Of a stretch of 7,756 nt of DNA, positions 1 through 7,000 are shown piece after piece. The notes beneath the pieces were generated by a model. The model was given only the letters and a program-made list of their open reading frames with translations. It was not told the DNA's origin and made no database searches. This stretch comes from Oscillospiraceae bacterium (GTDB lineage Bacteria > Bacillota > Clostridia > Oscillospirales > UBA929). The DNA is taken from assembly GCA_031258665.1 (NCBI GenBank), contig JAIRML010000051.1, positions 1 to 7,756 of the forward strand, read 5' to 3'. Position 1 is the stretch's first letter, and every line of letters starts with the position of its first letter. The translations under genes were made by a program, and so were the position numbers.

Positions 1-1228
1 TTGATATCGAAGTATCAATGCCGTGTTCAATGTCCCGCAGCGGCCGCAGCGCCTCGTCGTAGACACTGGCCTCCACGTTGTGGGCCAGGCCGATAAACGC
101 CTGCACTGTCTGCCAATTTTGCTGCCCATCGGGGCCCTGGTGTACCAGAACCATCGGCATGTTCGCCACCGTCGTCTCCGTCCGCGCGAACGCGCGAAGG
201 GTCAGGCCGTCCAGGGAATACCCCGCCGGCACGCGCAGATAAAACGGTTCGCCGCGGACCACATAGGGGCCCATGTCGCTGCTCCCATATACGGCGCCGT
301 TGCGCACAGGCGCGCCATCGGCGTCCACAATCCCAATACTGGCCGCGTCTCGGCCACCGCTCAGATCCACGAAGATCTCATCCTCGTCTCGCAGGCTGTC
401 CCCCAACACGGAAAACGGTCCGTAGTAGGCGCTGCTGCGGTCTTCCCTCGCCACCGCCGCGTCGCCCTCAATGGCGATCTCCAGGCGTGTGTCGTTGAGC
501 GGGGTGGGGTCCGCGGCGTAGGCGTCCGCCGCCGCGATGAGTCCGGCCATCAGCGCCGCGAACTGCCGGTGCCGGATCCCGTTTGCGCTGAGGGGATTGC
601 CGCCGCTGGCATCTAAAAAGCTTGTGCTGAAATAGGCGACATCCGGGTTTGTGTAGTGCCAGACGGCCGCCTTCGTCGCCATGACAGCCGTCTCCATCGT
701 GATCCCCGGCAGCGGCCCCGAGGCGTCCGCCAGGTCGCTGAATCTGTTGTTCAGGGCTTCCACGCTCTCCGGCGTGCCGGTGTACCCGTTGACCATCAGC
801 CACAGAAGTTCGTTCCAATGCGCCTTGAGGATGTTCGGGACCTGCTCGGGCGAGGCCGACACATAGCCGGGCACCCTGTCTGTGAGGCGCCCGTCTTCGA
901 ACATGGACGATCCGCCGGCGTCTGTATTGGCCGCACTTGTGGCGTAGGAATGAAACGGCACCGTCGCGTCCACGCAGTAGATCTGCCGGATGTCCGGTTG
1001 CCCGTCCATCTCGGCGCCCCCCAGCGGGATATCTCCCCGGCCGATCCACCAATCGTCCGGTCCGGGGCCCGTCCGGTGACTGTACGTGATCTGGATGCTG
1101 TCGTTGTAGTGCAAAACCGCCGTGTAACTGTTTGCGTCCGGCGCAGCTCCCGCGGGGAATCCCGCCAGCGACAAAACCAGAACCGCCGCGAGCGCGCACG
1201 CGGCCAGCGTCTTCCCTGTCTGTCTCAC
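1..1228 (-). CDS. Secreted thioester-domain (TQXA-type) surface protein, 3' end off window
   Basis: Partial: 409 codons are visible and the reading frame is still open at base 1. The GTG start is chosen because AGGAGG lies 10 bases upstream and a signal peptide follows at once: Arg/Lys at residues 2-6, a hydrophobic core at about 8-24, and an AGAA-type signal peptidase I site near 26-29. The next in-frame ATG is residue 74, after the signal. Residues ~35-235 resemble the thioester domain of Gram-positive surface adhesins: IYCVD with Cys85, then VPFH, and later ATKAAVWHYTN at 184-194, which matches the family's (A)TQxAIW motif. Known members form a Cys-Gln thioester that can bind host or surface amines covalently. 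Here the Gln position is Lys186 (AAG), so that bond is not expected. Residues ~245-409 look like beta-rich stalk sequence (GPFSV, GIVDADG, FYLRVPAGY). An LPXTG anchor, if present, would lie beyond the window. The family call is from motifs; the ligand is unknown. Confidence 0.72.
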   Translation of the reverse strand, partial: MRQTGKTLAACALAAVLVLSLAGFPAGAAPDANSYTAVLHYNDSIQITYSHRTGPGPDDWWIGRGDIPLGGAEMDGQPDIRQIYCVDATVPFHSYATSAANTDAGGSSMFEDGRLTDRVPGYVSASPEQVPNILKAHWNELLWLMVNGYTGTPESVEALNNRFSDLADASGPLPGITMETAVMATKAAVWHYTNPDVAYFSTSFLDASGGNPLSANGIRHRQFAALMAGLIAAADAYAADPTPLNDTRLEIAIEGDAAVAREDRSSAYYGPFSVLGDSLRDEDEIFVDLSGGRDAASIGIVDADGAPVRNGAVYGSSDMGPYVVRGEPFYLRVPAGYSLDGLTLRAFARTETTVANMPMVLVHQGPDGQQNWQTVQAFIGLAHNVEASVYDEALRPLRDIEHGIDTSIS

Positions 1229-1238
1229 GTTTGATGTT

Positions 1239-1244
1239 CCTCCT
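1239..1244 (-). promoter_or_regulatory. Ribosome binding site fixing the GTG start of the thioester-domain protein
   Basis: The minus strand reads AGGAGG followed by ten bases and then GTG at 1228-1226. No ATG lies in frame between this site and residue 74, so the site decides the non-ATG start. Confidence 0.75.
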
Positions 1245-1322
1245 TTTTGGGCAACTCCGGGGGAACGCGGCCCCGCGGCCTGTGCGGGCAAGGCAGGGCC
1301 GCCGATGTGAACGGCCGCTCAG

Positions 1323-1352
1323 GGTATGCTTCCCAAAAGTTCCCCATGTCAA
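1323..1352 (-). promoter_or_regulatory. Probable sigma-A-type promoter for the thioester-domain gene
   Basis: A perfect TTGACA -35 (1352-1347) is followed after 18 bases by CATACC (1328-1323), a 3 of 6 match to TATAAT. It lies about 95 bases upstream of the GTG start and would give a GC-rich leader of roughly 88 bases. The -35 is convincing and the -10 is weak. Confidence 0.45.
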
Positions 1353-1432
1353 CGGATGTAAAAATTTGTATGTGTTTCTTTTATAATGTATCGTTGCAAA
1401 AACAGCGAAACTGTAGGTATCTCAACGCAATC

Positions 1433-1466
1433 GGAGGCCCGCAGACTGTCCTGTCTGCGGGCCTCC
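1433..1466. terminator. 14-bp perfect GC-rich hairpin, terminator-like but lacking a T-tract
   Basis: Arms GGAGGCCCGCAGAC (1433-1446) and GTCTGCGGGCCTCC (1453-1466) pair perfectly around the 6-base loop TGTCCT. The strength and intergenic position suit a transcription terminator. However, neither strand has a run of T right after the stem, so it could be an RNA 3' end stabiliser, a Rho-assisted site or a repeat element instead. Confidence 0.4.
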
Positions 1467-1497
1467 GTGTCGGCGTTTATCTGCACGCCTTAGCACC

Positions 1498-1534
1498 TTG
1501 TTGCCGCTTCGCGGCAACAGAAAAACAAGAATTT
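1498..1534 (+). repeat. Structured intergenic repeat, unit A
   Basis: TTGTTG opens a 9-bp perfect hairpin (TGTTGCCGC, loop TTC, GCGGCAACA; 1499-1519). It is followed, after two bases, by the tail AAAACAAGAATTT (1522-1534). The tail is identical in unit B, and the outer TTGTTG/CAACA is shared, while the inner stem and loop differ. Orientation is arbitrary, since the neighbouring genes are on the minus strand. Confidence 0.6.
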
Positions 1535-1554
1535 TTTGGGGACAGATCCCATCC

Positions 1555-1585
1555 GCGGTTTGCGGTATTCATTTCCGCAAACCGC
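1555..1585. other. 11-bp perfect hairpin between the two repeat units
   Basis: Arms GCGGTTTGCGG (1555-1565) and CCGCAAACCGC (1575-1585) pair perfectly around the 9-base loop TATTCATTT. There is no T-tract on either side. Function is unknown; it may belong to the same structured element as units A and B. Confidence 0.5.
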
Positions 1586-1625
1586 ACCCCGCGAGACGCC
1601 TCAGCGCCTCGATCCTGCCCCCGTG

Positions 1626-1667
1626 TTGTTGAAAAACAAAGTTTTTCAACAACTAAAACAAGAATTT
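1626..1667 (+). repeat. Structured intergenic repeat, unit B
   Basis: A 13-bp perfect hairpin (GTTGTTGAAAAAC, loop AAA, GTTTTTCAACAAC; 1625-1653) is followed after one base by AAAACAAGAATTT (1655-1667), the same 13-base tail as in unit A. Here the stem is AT-rich, whereas the unit A stem is GC-rich; base pairing is kept although the sequence differs. It lies 40-81 bases past the reductase stop codon, so it would be transcribed in the ahpC-reductase 3' UTR. Confidence 0.6.
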
Positions 1668-1706
1668 GGGCCCAGGGCTGCGGGGGGTAGCCCGCGTTGG
1701 GAACAT

Positions 1707-3332
1707 TTACGCGCCAAGCAGGTCCAAGAGCTGCGCCACCGTCTTCTTCCCGAAGGTAACCGTGCCGTCGTCCAGCACCAGACAGGGGACGCTCATGACC
1801 TTGTATTCATCTTTTAGCGCGGAGAAGTGGTTGATGTCATAGACCTCGGCGGTGACCCGCGGGTTCTCCGCGGCAATGCGCTGCGCCGCCATGACAAGTT
1901 CGGGGCACATCGTGCAGGAAAGAGAGACGAGGATCCGCATACGCACCGGGCGGCCGAGGGCGCGGACCCGCCCCAGCGTGGCCGCCTCAAGCGCCTGCCC
2001 GGGCCCCGCCGCATTGTAGAGGCCGACGACAAAGGAGTTGAACTCGTGCCCGCCCGGCACGCCATGAAAGGCGAGACCGGTGTCCGCGCCATCCGCCCGG
2101 CAGATCCGGACAACGGGCGCCTCAGCCTCAGCCTCCTCCGCGACCGCGAGGGAGAGCTTGTCCGTCAGCCCGGTCAGCTCCCGTAAAAAACCGCGCAGTT
2201 CCTCCGACACGGGGCGCTCGTCCAGCGCGGCGCGCAGGATGAGCGGCTGTTCCATCCGTTCAAACACGCCGGCGAGCTGGGCCGCGACCTCCGGTGTGAA
2301 GAAGCTCTCCGGCGCCGTGTCCGGCGCCGGTTTGGCCGCGACGCTTTCCGGCGCCACGCGCGAGACCGGCTGGCGGGGCACGCGCCCCGTCTCCTTTTGC
2401 AGCCGGGCCACATAACGCTCCAACTCGGTGGCCGCGACCGCGCCGTCCCCGGTAGCTGTCACCATCTGCCGCAGGTTTTTGACACAGACGTCACCCGCGG
2501 CGTACACACCCTCCAGATTGGTTTTGCGGTTTTTGTCCGTGACGACATAGCCGCGTTCATCCAGCGCCACGACGTTTTTCACCGGCGCGGTGGCCGGCTC
2601 ATACCCGGCAAAGACAAACAGACCAAAGGTCTCCCCCTCGGGCGGACTGTACGCCCAAATCTCGCCCGTGTCCAGGTTTTTGATGCTGGCCCGGCGCAGC
2701 GCCGTGTCCCCGGAGACCTCCTCCACAACGGTGCGGTAACGAACCTCAATGTGTTCGTTCTCCTTCACGAGGTCGGCGGTCGCCTTGGCACAGGTGAAAT
2801 CCGCCTCCCGCACCAATACGGTCACCTTCCGCGCGTACTTGGTGAGAAAGACCGACTCCTCCGCCGCGGCAAACCCGCCTCCGACGACAAAGACATCGAG
2901 ACCGGTGAAAAATTCCCCGTCGCAGGTGGCGCAATAGGCCACCCCACGCCCCTTGAACTCCGCCTCGCCCCGAAAGCCCACCATGCGCGGATGCGCGCCG
3001 GTGGCGAGGACCACGCCGAACGCCTCCCGCGCGCCGCGCGATGTGCGGACTGTCTTGATCGGCCCGTCCAACGAGAACCCCTCGGCCTCGGCCAGCAGGA
3101 ACTCCGCCCCAAAGCGCTGCGCCTGCCGGCGCATGGCCAGCGTGATCTCCTCCCCGCTGCCGCGCTCGACGCCCGGATAATTGACCACCTCCAACGTGAT
3201 CGTGATCTGCCCGCCAAAACGTTCCTTCTCCACCACGAGTACCCGATACCGCGCCCGGGCCAGGTAGAGCGCCGCGGTCAGACCCGCCGGCCCGCCGCCG
3301 ACGACGATCACATCGTAGAAATTGTCATCCAT
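1707..3332 (-). CDS. AhpF-like flavoprotein reductase with permuted domains (TrxR body + C-terminal AhpF N-domain)
   Basis: A 541-aa protein inferred to reduce AhpC with electrons from NAD(P)H. Residues 1-310 are thioredoxin-reductase-like: FAD motif GGGPAG (12-17), redox pair CATC (Cys134, Cys137), second nucleotide motif GGGFAA (151-156) and FAD-contacting AAGD (278-281). The HRRxxxR NADPH signature of TrxR reads VREADFT (174-180), so NADH use is plausible but unproven. A Pro/Ala-rich linker (~315-342) leads to residues ~345-541, which match the two-thioredoxin-fold N-terminal domain of AhpF: GHEFNSFV (428-435), SLSCTMCPE with Cys473/Cys476, and VMSVPC (512-517). In classical AhpF this domain comes first; here it is last. 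Cys517, after the presumed cis-proline 516, is an extra cysteine by the active site. The ATG overlaps the ahpC TGA by one base and lacks a good ribosome site, so translational coupling is likely. An upstream ATG at 3389 is rejected because it lies inside ahpC. Similar fusions may be annotated simply as thioredoxin reductase. Confidence 0.88.
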   Translation of the reverse strand: MDDNFYDVIVVGGGPAGLTAALYLARARYRVLVVEKERFGGQITITLEVVNYPGVERGSGEEITLAMRRQAQRFGAEFLLAEAEGFSLDGPIKTVRTSRGAREAFGVVLATGAHPRMVGFRGEAEFKGRGVAYCATCDGEFFTGLDVFVVGGGFAAAEESVFLTKYARKVTVLVREADFTCAKATADLVKENEHIEVRYRTVVEEVSGDTALRRASIKNLDTGEIWAYSPPEGETFGLFVFAGYEPATAPVKNVVALDERGYVVTDKNRKTNLEGVYAAGDVCVKNLRQMVTATGDGAVAATELERYVARLQKETGRVPRQPVSRVAPESVAAKPAPDTAPESFFTPEVAAQLAGVFERMEQPLILRAALDERPVSEELRGFLRELTGLTDKLSLAVAEEAEAEAPVVRICRADGADTGLAFHGVPGGHEFNSFVVGLYNAAGPGQALEAATLGRVRALGRPVRMRILVSLSCTMCPELVMAAQRIAAENPRVTAEVYDINHFSALKDEYKVMSVPCLVLDDGTVTFGKKTVAQLLDLLGA

Positions 3333-3895
3333 CAAAGCAGCCCCACGAGGTCCAGGCTCGGTTTGAGTGTCTTGGCGCCGGGCTGCCACTTGGCCGGGCA
3401 GACCTGGTCATCGTGCTCGGCGACGAACTGGGAGGCCTGCACCCGGCGGAACAGTTCGTCCGCGTTGCGGCCGACGTTGCCCGCGATGACCTCATAGGCG
3501 ACGACTTTGCCCTCCGGGTTTACGATGAAGCTGCCGCGCTCGGCCAGGCCCGCGTCTTCGATCAGCACTTCGAAATTCCGCGCCAACTGTCCGGTTGGGT
3601 CGCCCAGCATGGGGTAGGTGATCTTCTGGATGGTCTTGGACGCGTCGTGCCAGGCCTTGTGTACAAAATGCGTGTCGCAGGAGACAGAGTAAATCTCGCA
3701 GCCGATCTTTTGGAACTCCTCGTACTTGTTCGCGAGGTCCTCAAGTTCCGTGGGGCAGACAAAGGTGAAGTCGGCTGGGTAGAAGAAAAACACGGCCCAC
3801 TTGCCCAGCACGTCCGCCTTGGTGACGGCCTTGAACGCGCCCTGATGAAACGCCTGTACCGAAAAATCGCCGATCTCCCTGTTGATGAGTGACAT
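3332..3895 (-). CDS. ahpC: Alkyl hydroperoxide reductase subunit C, typical 2-Cys peroxiredoxin
   Basis: A 187-aa cytoplasmic peroxidase, the usual AhpC length, that reduces hydrogen peroxide, organic peroxides and probably peroxynitrite. The peroxidatic motif PADFTFVCPTE (40-50) places Cys47 with the conserved Pro40 and Thr44. The resolving motif VCPAKWQPG places Cys166. The C-terminal tail (GAKTLKPSLDLVG) matches the AhpC/Prx1 group. Known members form an intersubunit disulfide after each cycle and assemble as dimers or decamers; the reductase encoded next would reopen that disulfide. The ATG at 3895 is chosen for AAGGAGG eight bases upstream and for alignment of its MSLINREI start with AhpC; the frame's earlier ATG at 4003 lies upstream of the promoter. 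The gene has its own promoter and is first in a two-gene operon, with its TGA overlapping the reductase ATG. Confidence 0.97.
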   Translation of the reverse strand: MSLINREIGDFSVQAFHQGAFKAVTKADVLGKWAVFFFYPADFTFVCPTELEDLANKYEEFQKIGCEIYSVSCDTHFVHKAWHDASKTIQKITYPMLGDPTGQLARNFEVLIEDAGLAERGSFIVNPEGKVVAYEVIAGNVGRNADELFRRVQASQFVAEHDDQVCPAKWQPGAKTLKPSLDLVGLL

Positions 3896-3903
3896 GCGCG
3901 CAA

Positions 3904-3929
3904 CCTCCTTCAAAAATTTGGGATTTTTG
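3904..3929 (-). promoter_or_regulatory. ahpC ribosome binding site with adjoining inverted repeat in the leader
   Basis: AAGGAGG (3910-3904) stands eight bases before the ATG and fixes the start. Directly upstream, CAAAAAT (3929-3923) and ATTTTTG (3917-3911) form a 7-bp AT-rich inverted repeat around a 5-base centre. This could be an operator half-site pair or a weak leader hairpin. It does not match the PerR box consensus as I know it. Confidence 0.6.
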
Positions 3930-3941
3930 GACTCTGTAGTT

Positions 3942-3970
3942 AGCGTACCACTCTCTCGTCTCCCTGTCAA
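3942..3970 (-). promoter_or_regulatory. Promoter of the ahpC-reductase operon
   Basis: Perfect -35 TTGACA (3970-3965), a 17-base spacer, and TACGCT (3947-3942) as -10 preceded by TGG, an extended -10 arrangement. Transcription would begin near 3935, giving a leader of about 40 bases. No well-formed PerR or OxyR site was recognised around it, so its peroxide control cannot be stated from sequence. Confidence 0.7.
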
Positions 3971-4001
3971 CATCTTGCGGGCGGTGTCGATAAAAGTTTG
4001 C

Positions 4002-4085
4002 AAAAACCGTCCGAAATATTACCTTGTTGGGGCGCGGAAAGGCCCGTTCCGAAGAACGGGCCTTTCCGGACGGTGTATATTTTTT
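4002..4085. terminator. Strong bidirectional terminator-like structure after the glycosidase gene
   Basis: The core is a 14-bp perfect stem, GGAAAGGCCCGTTC (4036-4049) with GAACGGGCCTTTCC (4054-4067). On the minus strand its loop is TTCG closed by C-G, the extra-stable UUCG tetraloop. Outside it, ACCGTCC (4006-4012) can pair with GGACGGT (4068-4074), leaving a T-run on both exits: GGTTTTTGC on the minus strand and TATTTTTTG (4079-4086) on the plus strand. It begins 11 bases past the glycosidase stop and ends before the ahpC promoter, insulating the two units. Confidence 0.8.
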
Positions 4086-4095
4086 GACGGTTTCG

Positions 4096-7000
4096 TCAGC
4101 GGTCTGTCAGCGGGTTGTACCCGTCATCCCAGAAAAAGAATTGGTACGACGCGGCTTCGGGGGCGCGCGCGACGGACGCTTGCGCGGTCACTTCGTCTCC
4201 GGCGAAAAGCGTGTATGGGCTGGCGTTGGCCGCGAGCAGCCGCCCGTCCGCGTCATATGACGCGACAATCAGGGCAAACGCGATGTCCGCATTGGCCCTT
4301 GCCGTAAATTGCGGGCTGTACGCGGTGTCGGAAGGCGTGGCGGAGATCGGCTTGATGACAATGCGGCTGTCGGTCGAGATGCTCGGCATATCCTCTGCGA
4401 ACACACCCGAAACGGTGACGCCTCGATTCGGCATAATGAACGATTCCCCGACGATGGCGATGCTTTCCGCCAAGCCGTCCGCCGTGTACGTCAGGCTGCC
4501 CTCCACCAGATGATACCCGTCGTCCGGCTTGGCGATGACAGTCACTTCCGTGCCCTCTTCCGCCGTGTCCGGGGCGGCGATGATCCTGCCGTTGGCGATG
4601 CCGGGCAGGGTGGCAATGTTGTGGGCCGTTTTCACTTCTTGCAGCGTGATCGCGGACACGCTGATGTTGCCCCAGGTCGCGTCATAAGAAACAGCCGTCA
4701 CCAGCGTGACTTTCAGGCTCTGGCCGGGCTCCAGCGTGCAGCGTAGCGTAAACACGGAATATTGCGCCGGTGTGCCGCCGCCCTGCGCGCCTGTGTCGTA
4801 GTAGCCTGACGCCGTTTTGACGACGGCGCCGCCGCCGTCGATGACCTCGGCCCTGAGCTCGGCTTTGGCCGACCACGCGCCGATATAGACGCGCAGAATC
4901 TGCGCCGCCTCGCTGTACGCCGCGTTGAATGTGATGCCGTTGTTTGCCTTTTCAAATACGACGCCCTGCGCGTGGCTCCCCGACGGCGCGCGGGTCCCGT
5001 CGGTGTATGAGAACGTGGCCGTACCGCTGTTGGGGTTCATCTTGGTGACGGCAATCAACGGGGTGATGCCGCTGAGGCCCGTGCCGTTTTGCTTCTGCTC
5101 GATGTTGTCCAGCGCCGTCGTGTTGAACAGTCTCCAGTCCTTGGAGCCTTCGCGCGTCAGGTTGACCGACGACGGCTGCGCTTCGCTCACGATGTACAGG
5201 CTCTCTTCCGGCTCTTCGATCGGCGGTTCCGGCGGTTCTATCGGCGGCACTATCGAAACATCGGGTTCAGACAGGGTGACGGCCTGTAAGACGTTGCTGG
5301 ATGCCCATGTCGAGCTGGCGTTATGGCTGCCATATACCCTGACGCGGACCTGATCTGACGGCGATAATTTGAACTCAATTTCAAAAGCTTGGCCCGTCAG
5401 ACCGCTGGTCGCGTCCCGCTCGACAGAGTCCGTGTACATGGTCAGACCATTGACATCGAACGCAACGTTCAGTTGGCCGCCCCAGATCGCGGTGTACAAC
5501 GTGAGCTTCTGGATGTCACCGCTGACCGGCACGGCAAATGAAATCTCGCCGCCGATGCCCCTGACGATCAGCCCTCTGTTGCTGACGGGGGCGGAGTCCT
5601 TGGCGTCCGACCATGTGAAGGCGAATTTACAGTCGTTCGCGACGCCGTCAGGCGAGACAGCCTGAAGGCTGCCGATCAGCGGCTCCGCGATGTTCTTCCT
5701 CGCGTGGCTGGTCACGCTGCCGCTGTTGAACTGCACCCAGTCCGACGACCCCTCCTCGGTCAGATTGACAGTGCCCGACGCCGCGCCCTTCCTGCCATAC
5801 ACATACGTGGCGCGCGCTTCGACCGCTTTGACGACAGCCTTTTGCGCCACGGTCACCACGGCGGTTTTGTACCGGATGGTCACCGTGATGGTTGTGGTGA
5901 CGTCCTCTTGCGGCTTGACGGGGAAAACGACCGCCCCGCCGTCGAGTACGCCGGTGTTTGAGAGGTTCTTCGACACGGCAAACGAAAACGCGCTGCCGTA
6001 AACGGGCCCGGCGACGCCTTCAAATTGGAGCGGTGTTTTGACATCGTCAAAACCGGTGTTTCCGTTGAGTACGATGTCCCGTACAGATTCCCAGTCGTCA
6101 TAGGCGCGCTCGCGGTCACTGTGGGGGCGCGATTCGGGCACTTCATATTGTATGTCGCTCATGTCGCCCTCAACACCGTTTTTCACGCCCGCCACCGCGA
6201 CGCCATAGCGCTTGCCATTCGTCAGGCCGGGGATGACCGCCGGGAGCGAGGAGACGAAGAGCGTCTCGGTCAGGCCGCCCACGCCGGCGCCGTAATAGAT
6301 GTTGAACCCGTCGTAGGCCGCGCCGCTCACGTCGGCGTCCACCGTCAGGCTGCCGTTGCCGGACGCGAGCGTCACACCCTCCACGATGGCGGGGTAATAA
6401 TGGCCGCCGTCGTCCCGCGCGGCCGCTTTGAGAGAGACCTCGCCGGAGCCGCTTGTGATCGTGTACTTGACAATCAGATAATTGTCGTCGGACGCCGCCC
6501 GGTACGGAATTTCCACCAAAAACGCCGTCTCCGCCGGACCCGCCGACACTGTCTTGGAAAATTCCGGCGCGGACGCGTCGGACAGCGACGCGGTGATGAC
6601 GGCTGACGCGTTTTTCACGCCGAGCGCGAGCCGCAGCGTCTGCATGTCCGTGCCGGCTTTTGCCATGACCATAAAGCCGTCACGCACGCCCGTTTTCACG
6701 TATTCATAGCGCTCCGCGCCCGCCGGGAGTGTTTCGCTTTTGCGCACCGAGGCGTTTCGGTAGCCTATGGTGTTGATGTTGTAAATGTTGCCGTCCGGGT
6801 TGCTGCCCGCCTGATTTTTCAGGCCGTCTGTGACGGCGCTGTTGGGGGCGTTTGTAAACAGTACATAGTCGCCGCTTTCGGCGGGGTCAAACCCGGCCAG
6901 CGCGGCCGTCTTGCCAGCGAGGTACGCGCCTTCGCCGGTGTCCGCCCCCGCGACGGCAAACGTGTTCTCCCCGGCCTCGACCGCAAACGTCTGTACCGCG

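Larger units (their letters stand above)
1229..1706. other. Gene-free, hairpin-rich intergenic region
   Basis: These 478 bases separate the reductase stop (1707) from the surface-protein start (1228). I see no credible coding frame. From high to low coordinates they hold: a short GGGCT/AGCCC hairpin (1675-1693) just after the reductase stop; repeat unit B (1626-1667) with its 13-bp hairpin; an 11-bp hairpin (1555-1585); a small GGGA/TCCC inverted repeat (1539-1550); repeat unit A (1498-1534) with its 9-bp hairpin; a 14-bp GC-rich hairpin (1433-1466); an AT-rich stretch (about 1355-1410); and the candidate promoter and ribosome binding site of the surface-protein gene. Some of these may terminate the ahpC-reductase transcript, but none has a classic adjacent T-tract. 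Confidence 0.7.

Noticed and set aside
1..18. Inverted repeat TTGATA-6-TATCAA
   Set aside because: Short, inside coding sequence and at the window edge; likely chance.
23..616. Plus-strand frame of 197 codons
   Set aside because: Antisense shadow of the thioester-domain gene; low-complexity Arg/Val/Ala composition and no start signals.
468..1352. Minus-strand frame of 294 codons starting with ATG at 1352
   Set aside because: It is another frame of the thioester-domain gene, starts at the promoter -35 and is rich in Arg/Gly without motifs. The GTG-started frame has a signal peptide and family motifs.
1382..1387. Perfect TATAAT on the plus strand
   Set aside because: No usable -35 at 16-19 bases, no TG extension, and no plus-strand gene follows; it lies in an AT-rich patch.
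3333..3389. N-terminal extension of the reductase to the ATG at 3389
   Set aside because: The FAD-binding fold begins right after the ATG at 3332, and the extra 19 residues come from the end of ahpC in another frame.
2397..3497. Long plus-strand open frame of 366 codons opposite the reductase and ahpC
   Set aside because: It lies antisense to two well-recognised genes, has no ribosome site or family motif, and long antisense frames are expected in GC-rich DNA.
3896..4003. N-terminal extension of ahpC to the ATG at 4003
   Set aside because: It would include the promoter and ribosome site and would exceed the 187-residue length of AhpC.
5216..5250. Short GGCGG-containing tandem-like repeats in the glycosidase gene
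   Set aside because: They simply encode the Pro/Glu linker (PPIEPPEPPIEEPEE) and are not regular enough to suggest slippage or phase variation.
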